A stretch of DNA of 64,000 nt from Sphingobacteriaceae bacterium (lineage in GTDB: Bacteria > Bacteroidota > Bacteroidia > B-17B0 > Aurantibacillaceae). The notes below the pieces were generated by a model that made no database searches, was not told where the DNA came from, and was given only the letters and a program-made list of their open reading frames with translations. The stretch lies in the NCBI GenBank assembly GCA_016705695.1, contig JADJLA010000011.1, positions 73,745 through 137,744 on the forward strand, written 5' to 3'. Of this stretch, positions 1-9,664 are shown piece after piece (the stretch's first letter is position 1; each line of letters starts with the position of its first letter). The position numbers and the translations under genes are program-made.

Positions 1-2
1 TT

Positions 3-1031
3 GTTTTTAGTTCTAACGCAGGTTTGTTCAATGCAAAGATCGAAGGTTTAAGTTTGCATGATGAGTATAAGCAGGAAATAAAGTTCACTTCGATCACAAA
101 AGACACGTTCGACATTACAATCGCTACCAAGGATCGGAATTTAAATTTAACGAGAAAGCTATTTTTACTCGCAAAAGCAAAGCCCGTTAAAAACAAAGAG
201 TTTGTGTACTCACTCGAATTAAATGAGGAAACAAAAAAACTAAAACTAGTATTTGTAACAGTTCACGATATAAAACCTCTGCCCGACCCTTTATTACCTG
301 CAAAGCCTGCAGAAGACACCACTTATAAATGGCGAAATAATGTTTTTGGGACTTTGTTTGAATTAAAAGAGGGAAAACCGATTTTCTATTTCAATTTACC
401 AAAAAACGGAACTTGCACAGAAGGAATGACGCAAGCTAACCTTGATCATGGCTTGGCGTTTATAAAACGTACAGTAATGGATATTGAAAAGCATCAATAC
501 ACAAAAGAAATTGTGCAGAATAACTGTATTACTTGTAAGCAACTATCTGTTATTTTAATGTCGATGAATTATGAATTAGATAAATTAAAGCTTGTAAAAG
601 ACGCTTACGTCAACTTGGTTGATAAAAAGGAATTGAAAACATTAGAAGCATCTTTTAGATTCGAATCAAGCAAAAAAGAATTTGCTAATATGCTTGCCAA
701 TCCAAACAATATGATACCCGCAAAAAACAAGGTCAACTGCACAAAAGCCGAAAAAGACAGTATAGTGCAGGAGTTAATCTCTAACACTAAATTATTCCCA
801 ACCGATCATGAACGTTTTCAATTTATGAAAGAAAAAGCGGCCGGGTATTGTTTCACATCCATACAATTCAAAAGTATTTTAACTATTTTTTTACACGACC
901 GTGAAAAACTAGATCTTACAAAGTTATTTTATAATAACATTACTGATAAAGAAAGCATTTCTATTCTTTACGAAGTTTTCTCGTACCAAGAAAGCATTGT
1001 GAATTTAGAGACCTTTATAAAAACGAATTAA
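3..1031 (+). CDS. DUF4476-type secreted protein, 5' end cut by window edge
   Basis: The frame is open to the left edge. A TTG at 24 could start it, but the residues before it (VFSSNAG) look like the end of a signal peptide, so the gene most likely begins outside the window. The C-terminal half carries two related helical blocks of about 55 residues, one starting NCITCKQLSVIL and one starting YCFTSIQFKSIL, matching the tandem pattern of DUF4476 proteins of Bacteroidota. The N-terminal half is beta-rich and not recognised. It ends 1 nt before the DUF423 gene, so the two are probably co-transcribed. Function is unknown; an envelope location is inferred. Confidence 0.75.
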   Translation, partial: VFSSNAGLFNAKIEGLSLHDEYKQEIKFTSITKDTFDITIATKDRNLNLTRKLFLLAKAKPVKNKEFVYSLELNEETKKLKLVFVTVHDIKPLPDPLLPAKPAEDTTYKWRNNVFGTLFELKEGKPIFYFNLPKNGTCTEGMTQANLDHGLAFIKRTVMDIEKHQYTKEIVQNNCITCKQLSVILMSMNYELDKLKLVKDAYVNLVDKKELKTLEASFRFESSKKEFANMLANPNNMIPAKNKVNCTKAEKDSIVQELISNTKLFPTDHERFQFMKEKAAGYCFTSIQFKSILTIFLHDREKLDLTKLFYNNITDKESISILYEVFSYQESIVNLETFIKTN

Positions 1032-1032
1032 C

Positions 1033-1446
1033 ATGATCCCAAAACAATTAGTTACAATCGGATTACTTGGCTCCATTTCGGTAGCACTTGGCGCTTTGGG
1101 TGCGCACGCACTTAAAAATCAAATACCCGGCGGCTTAATAACGCCAGATCAACTCAATGGTTTTGATACGGCGGTTAAATATCAAATGTACCATACACTT
1201 GCAATGTTATTGATGGTAATGCTTAATAAAGAATTAAATAATAAATTCTTGAAACTTGCCTATCGCCTATTTTTTTGGGGGATTATTTTATTCTCCGGGT
1301 CATTATACTTTTTATGTACACGCCATTTGATTGGGGCCGATTGGCTCGAATTTTTAGGGCCAATAACTCCTATTGGAGGTATTTTATTTGTTTCAGGGTG
1401 GTTAATGCTTGTAGTGGCCATCATTGCAAACAATAAAAAGAAATAA
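1033..1446 (+). CDS. DUF423 family inner-membrane protein
   Basis: This 137-residue protein has four hydrophobic segments and the family signatures GALGAHALK near residue 20, TAVKYQMYHTLA near 50, FSGSLYFL near 95 and GPITPIGGILF near 112. These match the small DUF423/YgdD membrane family, whose function is unknown. Length is normal for the family. ATG at 1033 lies directly after the stop of the upstream gene. The C-terminus is lysine-rich (NNKKK), as expected for a cytoplasmic end. Confidence 0.9.
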   Translation: MIPKQLVTIGLLGSISVALGALGAHALKNQIPGGLITPDQLNGFDTAVKYQMYHTLAMLLMVMLNKELNNKFLKLAYRLFFWGIILFSGSLYFLCTRHLIGADWLEFLGPITPIGGILFVSGWLMLVVAIIANNKKK

Positions 1447-1571
1447 GAATTTTTGAGCGGTTGAAAACATTCCTTTAAAAGCTTATATTTTATTCATTTT
1501 CAATTAATTAAGATTACAGTTTTGCGCCTCAAATTGTGGAAAAACCAAGCGCTTAAAAGCTTTTTTTTTGC

Positions 1572-1579
1572 TAATTTTG
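1572..1579 (+). promoter_or_regulatory. -7 promoter box for pckA
   Basis: TAATTTTG matches the Bacteroidota -7 consensus TAnnTTTG, 27 nt before the pckA ATG. No convincing TTG -33 box was found at the usual distance. Confidence 0.55.
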
Positions 1580-1606
1580 TAGCACAATAATTAAAACAAG
1601 TATTAA

Positions 1607-3220
1607 ATGAACGAAATAGGTTTTAAGGCAGAAAAAGCCTCCATTGCTGATCTTGGTCTTTCTAATGTTGAAATGGCATATTGGAACTTGCATCCAAGTG
1701 AATTAGTTGAAGAATGTATTGTGCGCGGCGAAGCTGTGTTAACAGATGTTGGAGCTCTTGCAATTGACACAGGAGAATTTACCGGACGATCGCCAAAGGA
1801 TAAGTTTGTGGTGTATGATGAAAATACAAAAGACAGTGTTTGGTGGGGAGATGTGAACAATCGTTTTGAAGCTGATAAATTTGATGCTTTACACAAACGT
1901 GTTCTTGCCTACTTAGGTGGCAAGGAAGTTTGGGTTCGCGATTCTTATGCATGCGCTGATCCAACTTACCGAATTAATATTCGTGTAGTAAATGAGTTTC
2001 CTTGGAGCAATTTGTTTTCCTACAATTTATTTTTACGTCCTACTAACGATGAAATAAAGAACTTTAAGCACGACTGGGTCATTATTAATGCGCCTGGCTT
2101 TAAAGCAGATCCAAAGATCGATGGTACTCGTCAGCATAATTTTGCAATTATCAATTTCACTAAAAAGATCATTCTTATTGGTGGAACAGGTTATACCGGC
2201 GAGATCAAAAAATCGATCTTCGCTGTATTAAATTATATTTTACCACATGAGAAAAAAGTGTTAAGTATGCATTGCTCTGCAAATATTGGCAAGAACAATG
2301 ATACCGCGATCTTCTTTGGATTATCAGGAACAGGAAAAACTACTTTATCAGCTGATCCTAATCGTAAATTGATAGGTGATGACGAACATGGATGGAGTGA
2401 TAAAGGCGTGTTTAATTTTGAAGGTGGTTGTTATGCTAAATGCGTTGATCTTACTGCAGAAAAAGAACCGCAAATATTTAGCGCTATTAAATTTGGTTCG
2501 TTATTAGAGAATATTAATTTTTACGAGGGTACAACAACGGTAGATTACGCTAACATCTCTAAAACAGAGAACACACGTGTAAGTTACCCTGCAAACTATA
2601 TTGATAATGCTGTAACCCCTGCTGTAGGTGATGTTCCAAAAAATATCTTTTTCTTAACGTGTGATGCTTTTGGAATATTACCTCCTATTAGCAAATTAAC
2701 TACCGAGCAAGCGATGTATCATTTTATAAGCGGATACACTGCAAAAGTTGCAGGAACAGAAATGGGAATTACCGAACCAACCACAACTTTCTCGGCATGT
2801 TTTGGAAAAGCGTTTTTACCGTTACATCCAACTAAGTACGCCGAGTTATTAGGAGAAAAATTAAAAAAACATAAGGTAAATGTTTGGTTACTGAACACAG
2901 GATGGGTTGGTGGTAAATATGGCATTGGAAGCCGTATCAAACTATCTTATACGCGTGCATTAATCACAGCAGCTTTAAATGGCGAACTTGATACTGTGGA
3001 ATACGGAAAAACTCCTTATTTTGGATTACACTTTCCAAAAGTTTGTCCCAATGTTCCTACTGAAATATTAGAACCACAAAATACATGGAAGGATAAGGAG
3101 TTGTTTAAAACCACTGCGCAAAATTTAGCAGGATTATTCATAAAGAACTTTGATCAATATGCATCAGCAGCCAATAACGATATCATGTCTGCTGCACCTC
3201 GCATAGAAGCCGTAGTGTAA
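1607..3220 (+). CDS. pckA: Phosphoenolpyruvate carboxykinase (ATP)
   Basis: It converts oxaloacetate plus ATP to phosphoenolpyruvate in the cytoplasm, the first committed step of gluconeogenesis. The 537-residue length is normal. Visible motifs are the substrate loop TGRSPKDKF at residues 59-67, the P-loop GLSGTGKTTLSADP at 238-251 and the metal/nucleotide motif DDEHGW at 258-263. ATG 1607 is chosen because it starts the conserved N-terminus and lies just behind a TAnnTTTG box. The gene stands alone, convergent with the carbonic anhydrase gene across a shared terminator. Carbonic anhydrase next door supplies bicarbonate chemistry, but a functional link is only suggestive. Confidence 0.97.
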   Translation: MNEIGFKAEKASIADLGLSNVEMAYWNLHPSELVEECIVRGEAVLTDVGALAIDTGEFTGRSPKDKFVVYDENTKDSVWWGDVNNRFEADKFDALHKRVLAYLGGKEVWVRDSYACADPTYRINIRVVNEFPWSNLFSYNLFLRPTNDEIKNFKHDWVIINAPGFKADPKIDGTRQHNFAIINFTKKIILIGGTGYTGEIKKSIFAVLNYILPHEKKVLSMHCSANIGKNNDTAIFFGLSGTGKTTLSADPNRKLIGDDEHGWSDKGVFNFEGGCYAKCVDLTAEKEPQIFSAIKFGSLLENINFYEGTTTVDYANISKTENTRVSYPANYIDNAVTPAVGDVPKNIFFLTCDAFGILPPISKLTTEQAMYHFISGYTAKVAGTEMGITEPTTTFSACFGKAFLPLHPTKYAELLGEKLKKHKVNVWLLNTGWVGGKYGIGSRIKLSYTRALITAALNGELDTVEYGKTPYFGLHFPKVCPNVPTEILEPQNTWKDKELFKTTAQNLAGLFIKNFDQYASAANNDIMSAAPRIEAVV

Positions 3221-3240
3221 ACGTAATTTATATCAATAAA

Positions 3241-3272
3241 AAAGCCCTTCAAAAAATGAAGGGCTTTTTTTT
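3241..3272. terminator. Bidirectional rho-independent terminator
   Basis: A 10-bp stem, AAAGCCCTTC paired with GAAGGGCTTT around a 7-nt loop, is flanked by A-rich and T-rich tracts. It can end both pckA (+) and the carbonic anhydrase gene (-). Confidence 0.88.
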
Positions 3273-3279
3273 ATGCCGA

Positions 3280-3906
3280 TTATTCCAATCTATAGATCTC
3301 CATGATATCGTTTAAGATCCTTGAGAAGTTGATCTTAAGGTCAATTAGTTCTCCGCTTTGAACGTCAAATACCCAGCCGTGAACTAATAAGCCTCTCTCC
3401 TTATGTGCTTCTTGGATCGCGGCTGTCTTTATCAAATTTACGCATTGTTCTTGTACGTTCAATTCGATCAAACGATTGTATCGCGCATCTTCATCTTTAA
3501 TGGCGTTTAGCTCGTCTTTGTGTATACGAAATACATCACGTATGTTACGCAACCATGGATTTAATATTCCAAGATCCTTGGCCTGCATGGCTGCTTTTAC
3601 ACCTCCACAATAATAGTGGCCGCAAACAACAACATGATTCACCTTTAAATGACGAACAGAGTAATTGATAACAGACATAACGTTGAGATCAACATTGTTT
3701 ACTAAGTTTGCAATATTACGATGTACAAAAACTTCGCCGGGCTGAACGCCCATAATATCTTCGGCAGTAACACGACTATCGGAGCAACCAATATATAAAA
3801 ATTCAGGGTTCTGCCCTTTTGCCAGGTCTTTAAAATAATCCTTATTATAATTAAGCTTTTTTTGGATCCATGCTTTATTGTTCTCAAATACGTCTTCTAT
3901 TTTCAT
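3280..3906 (-). CDS. can: Beta-class carbonic anhydrase
   Basis: A zinc enzyme interconverting CO2 and bicarbonate. The 208-residue protein has the beta-class zinc site: Cys41 in GCSDSR, with the Asp43/Arg45 dyad, and His97/Cys100 in CGHYYCGG. Length is typical. There is no signal peptide, so it should be cytoplasmic and feed carboxylases. The gene heads leftward towards the terminator shared with pckA. A small secreted-protein gene and ribBA lie upstream on the same strand, with only 8 nt before this ATG, so it may be the last gene of that transcript. Confidence 0.95.
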   Translation of the reverse strand: MKIEDVFENNKAWIQKKLNYNKDYFKDLAKGQNPEFLYIGCSDSRVTAEDIMGVQPGEVFVHRNIANLVNNVDLNVMSVINYSVRHLKVNHVVVCGHYYCGGVKAAMQAKDLGILNPWLRNIRDVFRIHKDELNAIKDEDARYNRLIELNVQEQCVNLIKTAAIQEAHKERGLLVHGWVFDVQSGELIDLKINFSRILNDIMEIYRLE

Positions 3907-3914
3907 GTAATTAC

Positions 3915-4493
3915 TTAATTAAATATCCAGGTCTTTTTATCCGTTCTACTTTTATCAAAATAAAATCTTTTCTTGGCAAGGGTTGCTTGTAGGATCCAAC
4001 TTGCAATTAATGTAGGTGCAGAAACATAAAACAGTTTACTTCCAATTTGCTGATTAGTTGTATTACCAAAACGCAAAACTGTGGAAGCTCCCACACCTAA
4101 AAATGCAACTGTAGAAACATAAGACAACGCACGAGACAAAGATCTGTTCTTTCCAGTGAGTTTATCAATTTCCGAAATAGGTATCTTCACTAAACTTTTT
4201 GTTCCTTCTTTGTAAATTTTTGATGTTGTAATGTTAACATTAGAATCCAACTGAAAAACTTCCTCAATAGAATAAGGTCTTACTATCAAAGTATCCCCAC
4301 TTTTGTAAACCGAATCTACTTCTGTGGTGATATTAATACTGTCCTTTCCGTTACTAGTTTTATTTTGAATGATCTTCAAACTTTTTAATTGCGAAAGCTG
4401 CACGGTTTTGCTATCGCGTTTAATAGAAACAGTTTGAGAATAGGAAAACGAGGAAATTAAAATAAAGAATACTAAAAGTTTGATCGAATTCAT
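3915..4493 (-). CDS. Hypothetical envelope protein with signal peptide
   Basis: The product is not recognised. The frame is open to 4586, but the best start is the ATG at 4493, which begins a clear signal peptide (MNSIKLLVFFILISSFSYSQ). The mature part is about 170 residues: a beta-rich first half, then two hydrophobic stretches near the C-terminus (around VSTVAFLGVGAS and APTLIASWILQAT). The start lies 4 nt beyond the ribBA stop, so it is probably translated from the ribBA transcript. A membrane-associated role is inferred from the hydrophobic segments only. Confidence 0.65.
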   Translation of the reverse strand: MNSIKLLVFFILISSFSYSQTVSIKRDSKTVQLSQLKSLKIIQNKTSNGKDSINITTEVDSVYKSGDTLIVRPYSIEEVFQLDSNVNITTSKIYKEGTKSLVKIPISEIDKLTGKNRSLSRALSYVSTVAFLGVGASTVLRFGNTTNQQIGSKLFYVSAPTLIASWILQATLAKKRFYFDKSRTDKKTWIFN

Positions 4494-4497
4494 ACGT

Positions 4498-5703
4498 TTA
4501 GAAGATGTGCCCCATTTTATCCTTCTTAGTTTGCAAATATTTTTCGTTGTGAGGATTGGATTCAATAATAATTGGCACATTCTCAATGATCTCTAATCCA
4601 TATCCAATAAGCCCTGCACGTTTTTTAGGATTGTTAGACATTAATTTGATCTTACTTACACCAAGATCCCTTAATATTTGAGCGCCAATTCCATAATCGC
4701 GTTCATCCATTTTAAAACCTAATTCAATATTGGCCTCAACCGTATCTCTACCTTCTTCTTGAAGTTTATACGCTTTTAATTTATTTAATAAGCCTATTCC
4801 CCTTCCTTCTTGATTCATATAAACGATAACGCCTTTTCCTTCCTTTTCTACCATTTTCATTGCAGCGTGCAGCTGCGGACCGCAATCGCATCGGCAACTT
4901 CCAAAAATATCACCGGTTACACAACTCGAATGTACACGAACCAATACTGGCTCATCTTTATTCCACTCCCCTTTTATTAAGGCCATATGTTCTTGGCCCG
5001 TAGTTTTTACATGGTAAGCGATCAATCTAAAATCACCCCAAGTGGTTGGCATCTTTACATCCACAATTCTATCAATGATACTTTCTTTTGATAAGCGATA
5101 ACTGATAAGATCTTTAATGGTAATTATTTTTAATCCAAAACGCTCAGCAATTTTTACAAGGTCAGGCAAACGCGCCATCGTTCCATCTTCGTTCATGATC
5201 TCTACCAATGCACCACATGGATCAAAGCCTGATAGGCGCGCAAGATCGATCGTTGCTTCGGTGTGCCCTGCCCTACGCAATACACCACCGTTTTTTGCTT
5301 TTAAAGGAAATATATGTCCCGGCTTTCCAAATTCGCTAGGTTTGATCGTAGGATCAACCAAAGCTTTTACAGTTTTACTTCTGTCTTGTGCCGAAATTCC
5401 GGTTGTACAACCATGACCTAATAGATCAATTGAAACAGTAAAAGCTGTTTCGTGTAATGAGGTGTTTGCAGGCACCATCATATCTAATTGCAATTCCTTT
5501 GCTTTTTCTTCTGTAATAGAAACACAAATTAATCCGCGGCCATGCGTTGCCATAAAGTTGATCACTTCCGGCGTAACATTAGCAGCAGGAGTAATAAAAT
5601 CCCCTTCATTCTCACGGTCCTCATCGTCAACCACTATTATCACTTTGCCGGCTTTTAGATCAGCAAGAGCTTCTTCAATGGTATTTATCTTAAATTCACT
5701 CAT
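4498..5703 (-). CDS. ribBA: Bifunctional DHBP synthase / GTP cyclohydrolase II
   Basis: The fusion catalyses the two entry steps of riboflavin synthesis. The N-terminal ~205 residues are 3,4-dihydroxy-2-butanone-4-phosphate synthase, with the acidic loop DDEDRENEGD at 26-35, HGRGLICV at 54 and RAGHTEATIDLARLSG near 144. The C-terminal ~195 residues are GTP cyclohydrolase II, with zinc cysteines Cys261, Cys272 and Cys274 in the CVTGDIFGSCRCDCG motif, followed by NQEGRGIGLLNK. The 401-residue length is normal for RibBA and both catalytic halves look intact. No FMN riboswitch was recognised in the short upstream region. Confidence 0.96.
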   Translation of the reverse strand: MSEFKINTIEEALADLKAGKVIIVVDDEDRENEGDFITPAANVTPEVINFMATHGRGLICVSITEEKAKELQLDMMVPANTSLHETAFTVSIDLLGHGCTTGISAQDRSKTVKALVDPTIKPSEFGKPGHIFPLKAKNGGVLRRAGHTEATIDLARLSGFDPCGALVEIMNEDGTMARLPDLVKIAERFGLKIITIKDLISYRLSKESIIDRIVDVKMPTTWGDFRLIAYHVKTTGQEHMALIKGEWNKDEPVLVRVHSSCVTGDIFGSCRCDCGPQLHAAMKMVEKEGKGVIVYMNQEGRGIGLLNKLKAYKLQEEGRDTVEANIELGFKMDERDYGIGAQILRDLGVSKIKLMSNNPKKRAGLIGYGLEIIENVPIIIESNPHNEKYLQTKKDKMGHIF

Positions 5704-5870
5704 AGTTTATAATGGGAGGTTCAAAAAATTAGATTTTTTTAGGCGAGTGAAATTTTAAAACCGCAGTAGGCATTGGCCTGTGAGGATTTAAAAATTGAAG
5801 TTCAACGCCAAAAAAGCAATTTTTAGAACCACCATCTACAAAGGTACTAATAAACCCTTAATTTTGTGGT

Positions 5871-6494
5871 ATGCAAAGCCTCATAAAACTGCTAAAAGAT
5901 GGATTAAATAAGCCCTTGCCCGGCATTGAGGCTCAGTATGAAATGGCTCCTTTGACCAGAGCCAAAATTGATGTCAAAACCTTAGAACCCAATACTTATA
6001 AAAAAAGTGCCGTGGTGTTGCTTTTGCATAATAACAATGGTTCGTGCTATATCCCTTTAATAAAACGGCATAAATACGATGGGAAACACAGTAATCAAGT
6101 TGGACTTCCCGGTGGAAAATTTGACGAGGGAGATGGCAACTTGGTAAATACTGCCTTAAGAGAACTACATGAAGAGGTAGGAATAAAAAAACAAGATGTA
6201 GAGATTTTAGGCGGATTAACTCCTCTTTATATTCCTGTAAGCAATTTTTATGTTGAGCCTTTTGTAGCCTTTTATAAGCACGATAGCATCAATTTTAATA
6301 TCGATGAACGAGAAGTAAAACAATTGATACAATTGAACACTTCGCTTTTAAAACTAGATTCTCTTATTGAAAGTGAAGGAATTGTAAGCGGCGATGGTTA
6401 TAAATTAAAAACCCCCTACTTTAATGTAGAGGGTGAAATAATTTGGGGTGCTACTGCAATGATCTTGAACGAATTTAAAAAACTTATTACTTAG
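5871..6494 (+). CDS. Nudix hydrolase, CoA pyrophosphatase type
   Basis: The 207-residue protein has the Nudix box beginning GLPGGKFDEGD and ending LRELHEEVGI at residues 79-106. The spacing and the LPGG-K arrangement fit the NudL/YeaB group, which cleaves coenzyme A to 4'-phosphopantetheine and 3',5'-ADP. The substrate is inferred from family resemblance. It starts at ATG 5871. Its end overlaps the convergent secreted-protein gene by 8 nt. Confidence 0.85.
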   Translation: MQSLIKLLKDGLNKPLPGIEAQYEMAPLTRAKIDVKTLEPNTYKKSAVVLLLHNNNGSCYIPLIKRHKYDGKHSNQVGLPGGKFDEGDGNLVNTALRELHEEVGIKKQDVEILGGLTPLYIPVSNFYVEPFVAFYKHDSINFNIDEREVKQLIQLNTSLLKLDSLIESEGIVSGDGYKLKTPYFNVEGEIIWGATAMILNEFKKLIT

Positions 6495-7266
6495 AGAATT
6501 CTGTTACTAAATTATCATAACACAAATAGTAAACACCTTTTTTAAGATTATCTATTCCAATATTCTTTCCAAAACCCTTCTTCACAACAACACCATATGA
6601 ATCATACACTTCATAAGCTGTTTCATCACTAAAGTCAATTGATTTGTTTTTTAATACAGCAAAACTTGGTTTTTGTGTGCTTGAATTAACTGAGATCTCC
6701 TTTGAAAAACGAGATAGGCTTGCATTTCCTTTTTGCTTAACGCGGAATTTATTTTCGCCACTGTGCATTTTAACTTGAAAAGCGTAATCGTGATTATTAG
6801 GAGTTCCTGCACCGCCAACTTCTCCAACCGGTATCCACTTATTCCATTTGAAAGTTTCAATAATGTAAGGTAAAGCACCTGATTCGTTCTTTGTTGTCCA
6901 CTTTAATAAACCAGTTTCTGAAATATTCATTACCAATACATCAAACGTTGGCTTTGGTAGAAGATCATCAGCATTTAAAACTTTTGGTAAACAACCTTCT
7001 TTGTGTGAGATCTCTACAGTAACCTGCTCGCCAAATTTTAATTGCAAGGCAGACAGATCAATTTCAAAAGCACTTGAATTAGTTTCGTCTGTAGTGATCT
7101 TTCCGTTCACTTTTATCTCTTGTGCACAAAAACCTACCCCGCTATTTCCGAAGTAATTTTGTACAAAGAGGTTCTTGTTTTGATATTTCCCCTCAATGAT
7201 GATGACACCGGCATTTGTTTTACCAACTAAAACGGTTAGAAAAAGTAATGCTAAGAGATTCTTCAT
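6487..7266 (-). CDS. Secreted protein with probable type IX sorting tail
   Basis: A signal peptide (MKNLLALLFLTVLVGKTNA) is followed by two beta-rich regions. The last ~45 residues (around YEVYDSYGVVVKKGFG and LKKGVYYLCYDN) resemble the type A C-terminal sorting domain used by the Bacteroidota type IX secretion system. If so, the protein crosses the outer membrane and may be anchored at the cell surface. The central part contains a fibronectin-like stretch (TGLLKWTTKNESGALPY). No enzyme motif was seen. Function is unknown. Confidence 0.72.
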   Translation of the reverse strand: MKNLLALLFLTVLVGKTNAGVIIIEGKYQNKNLFVQNYFGNSGVGFCAQEIKVNGKITTDETNSSAFEIDLSALQLKFGEQVTVEISHKEGCLPKVLNADDLLPKPTFDVLVMNISETGLLKWTTKNESGALPYIIETFKWNKWIPVGEVGGAGTPNNHDYAFQVKMHSGENKFRVKQKGNASLSRFSKEISVNSSTQKPSFAVLKNKSIDFSDETAYEVYDSYGVVVKKGFGKNIGIDNLKKGVYYLCYDNLVTEFSK

Positions 7267-7310
7267 ATTGTATAAATTTACCCTTCAAAAGTAGTCAAAA
7301 AATCGTCGAA

Positions 7311-7502
7311 TTACAAGAATTTTCTTAATTTAACAATAAGGTAAAGTACGCCCACGAATGTTAATAACCCAACTAAAACAAGGTAGTTGCGGCGATAGTG
7401 TGTTCGTATGTTTTTTAAGTCCTCACGGTAACTCCAAATGAGAACCCCTATAAAAACAACAACAAAAATTAGTGTGAATAAAATTCTTCCGGAAGTAAAC
7501 AT
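7311..7502 (-). CDS. Small two-span membrane protein
   Basis: This 63-residue protein consists of two hydrophobic helices (about residues 7-23 and 40-58) joined by a basic loop, YREDLKNIRTHYRRN. It starts at ATG 7502. Its size and pattern suggest a genuine small membrane protein rather than a shadow frame, since nothing else is encoded here. It lies 44 nt upstream of the secreted-protein gene on the same strand. Not recognised; no function is assigned. Confidence 0.6.
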   Translation of the reverse strand: MFTSGRILFTLIFVVVFIGVLIWSYREDLKNIRTHYRRNYLVLVGLLTFVGVLYLIVKLRKFL

Positions 7503-7543
7503 GCTGCAAAGTTAATCTAAACATTTAATTTTGCTTACAATTT

Positions 7544-9619
7544 GTGAAACTGCATTCAATTAAAATATCGATCTTCTTTGTTCTTCTTAGCGCTGCTTTA
7601 ACAAGTTCAACTATCTCCAAAGCCTTTGAGGCTCTAAGCATTCACGATTATTTTAAGGCGCGAAAGCTCTTCTATTCACTTAATAAAAAACAGTATAATT
7701 CACAAGCCTGTTATGGCTTGGCTGTGATCTTTAACCGAAACAACAATCCGTTTTATAATGCAGATAGTGCCTGTAAATACATTCATATCAGCCTAAATCG
7801 TTTAGATGAAGGGGTGCCGAAGCTACAATTGGCGGGCTTTACAGCCGATCGACAAAACATTCAACAACTACTCGATACTATTTCTTTCAAGCAACTGAAG
7901 ATGTGCTTATTAGAGAATTCAATTAAAGTATATAACGATTTTCTTGAGAAAAACTATTTGGCATCAACTAAATATCGCACGGCCGCCATTGCTAATCGCG
8001 ATGAATTAGAATACAATCATATCAGAGAAATTAATAAAAGCGATAGTACTCAGCTTTTTTTGATCGAACACCCTTTAAGCGTTTTTAAAGACGAGGCCTA
8101 TAAATTGATGGAAAGGCAAATTTTTGAAGAGATCACTCAAGACGGAAAAGAACAGAGTTATCTTTATTTTATAGAACATCACCACAAGAATTCAAATTTA
8201 AATAATGCTTACGATGCTTTGCTGGAACTTTACAAAACAACAAAAAGCAAAACGGGGACCGCAGCATTCATTAAAAATTATCCTAAAGCTATTCACCGTT
8301 CGGAAGCCTGGCAATTACTTTTTACCATAAGTGTAAAAACATTCACCAAAGAAGAGTTAGAGAATTTCATTACTGCCTATCCCGATTTTCCTTTTCGTAA
8401 TTCTATTTTAAAAGAAGTACAACTCAACGATCTTGTTTTAATTCCTATTGAAAAAAATGAACGCATTGGCTTTGCTGATACCACAGGAAAAATTTTAATT
8501 GAGCCTTTGTACGATGAAGTAAGTGATTTTAGAGAGGGTTTAAGCATTGTACACAAAAACGATTCAGTATTCTTTATCAATAAAGAGAATGTAAATACAC
8601 TTCAAAGGATCTTTACGGATGCCCTACCCTTTCACAATGGATTAGCGCCCGTAAAAGTAAACGAAAGGTGGTTTTTAATTGATCGCTCAGGAGAAATAAG
8701 GTCAGAGGCCTTTGATGAAGTAAACGAATTAAGCGAAGATCTTTACATTGTAAAACAAGCTAATTTTTATTGCGCTATTGATGAATACGCGCAAAAAATT
8801 TATCCATGCAAATTTGATAAACTCGGCTACCTTAAAAACAGTTGCGCCTACTATCAACTCGAAGGAAAATATGGCTTTATTACAAGGAGTGGTTATGTTC
8901 ACAAACCTGAATTTGAATGGATCTCTGACTTTAGTTCAACTGGTTTAGCCATCTATAAACTCAATAATAAATTTGGTTTGATACGCAATAACGGCAAGAT
9001 CTTACTCGATCCAAAATATGATCTTATTCAGGTTTGCACTGATAACATTTATTTACTTGTTCTAAATAATTCTTATGGTTTCTATTCTTCCAACGCTTGC
9101 TTTTTAAGCGAAGTAATTTACGACTATGAAAAAGAACGCTCTATTAAATTCTATACAAACGGAAGTGTTCTTAAGCTTCTAAAAAAGAAAAGCGAGGCTT
9201 TGATGGATCTTAACGGGCGGATCAGTATTGATTTTAATACATACCAAGAAATTGGTTTTGCTTCTAACGGACTCATTCGCATTAAAAAGAATAATAAATA
9301 CGGTTTTGTTGATCGCAAATTAAATCAGGTAATTCCTTTCAAATATATTACAGCTACCGATTTTGAAGATAGCCTTGCTATTGTGTCCACCAAAAATGGC
9401 TTCTCAATAATAAACACCAATGGAGAAGTGATAGAAAGCTCTGTTACAAAGATAGAAAAGCCGGCCAAAGGCCTTTTTTTGATAGAAACCGAAGAAGGCA
9501 ACCAATTGGTTAATAAAAAAGGCAATAGACTGTTCTCAAATTTAAGCTCCTTCGAACTTAATGGAAAATACCTTATAATTTATCTCAACAATGGTGAAAT
9601 AAAAATTGTAAGGACCTGA
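7544..9619 (+). CDS. WG-repeat protein with signal peptide
   Basis: The start is GTG 7544, chosen because it begins a signal peptide (MKLHSIKISIFFVLLSAALT). Residues ~25-290 are helical and TPR-like. From about residue 300 come repeated WG/KWG units, recognisable by cores such as RIGFADTTGKILIEPLYDEV, KYGFITRSGYVHKPEFEWI and KYGFVDRKLNQVIPFKY. Such repeats build beta-propeller-like surfaces that usually mediate binding. An envelope or periplasmic location is inferred from the signal peptide. The ligand is unknown. It is monocistronic, with serC starting 45 nt downstream behind its own promoter. Confidence 0.8.
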   Translation: MKLHSIKISIFFVLLSAALTSSTISKAFEALSIHDYFKARKLFYSLNKKQYNSQACYGLAVIFNRNNNPFYNADSACKYIHISLNRLDEGVPKLQLAGFTADRQNIQQLLDTISFKQLKMCLLENSIKVYNDFLEKNYLASTKYRTAAIANRDELEYNHIREINKSDSTQLFLIEHPLSVFKDEAYKLMERQIFEEITQDGKEQSYLYFIEHHHKNSNLNNAYDALLELYKTTKSKTGTAAFIKNYPKAIHRSEAWQLLFTISVKTFTKEELENFITAYPDFPFRNSILKEVQLNDLVLIPIEKNERIGFADTTGKILIEPLYDEVSDFREGLSIVHKNDSVFFINKENVNTLQRIFTDALPFHNGLAPVKVNERWFLIDRSGEIRSEAFDEVNELSEDLYIVKQANFYCAIDEYAQKIYPCKFDKLGYLKNSCAYYQLEGKYGFITRSGYVHKPEFEWISDFSSTGLAIYKLNNKFGLIRNNGKILLDPKYDLIQVCTDNIYLLVLNNSYGFYSSNACFLSEVIYDYEKERSIKFYTNGSVLKLLKKKSEALMDLNGRISIDFNTYQEIGFASNGLIRIKKNNKYGFVDRKLNQVIPFKYITATDFEDSLAIVSTKNGFSIINTNGEVIESSVTKIEKPAKGLFLIETEEGNQLVNKKGNRLFSNLSSFELNGKYLIIYLNNGEIKIVRT

Positions 9620-9636
9620 GTTTATTTATACATTTG
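9606..9636 (+). promoter_or_regulatory. Promoter of serC
   Basis: TTG at 9606-9608 and TACATTTG at 9629-9636 are separated by 20 nt, matching the Bacteroidota TTG / TAnnTTTG promoter. The ATG lies 28 nt further on. Confidence 0.65.
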
Positions 9637-9664
9637 CTGTTCAAAATTTTACATTTCTTTTAAT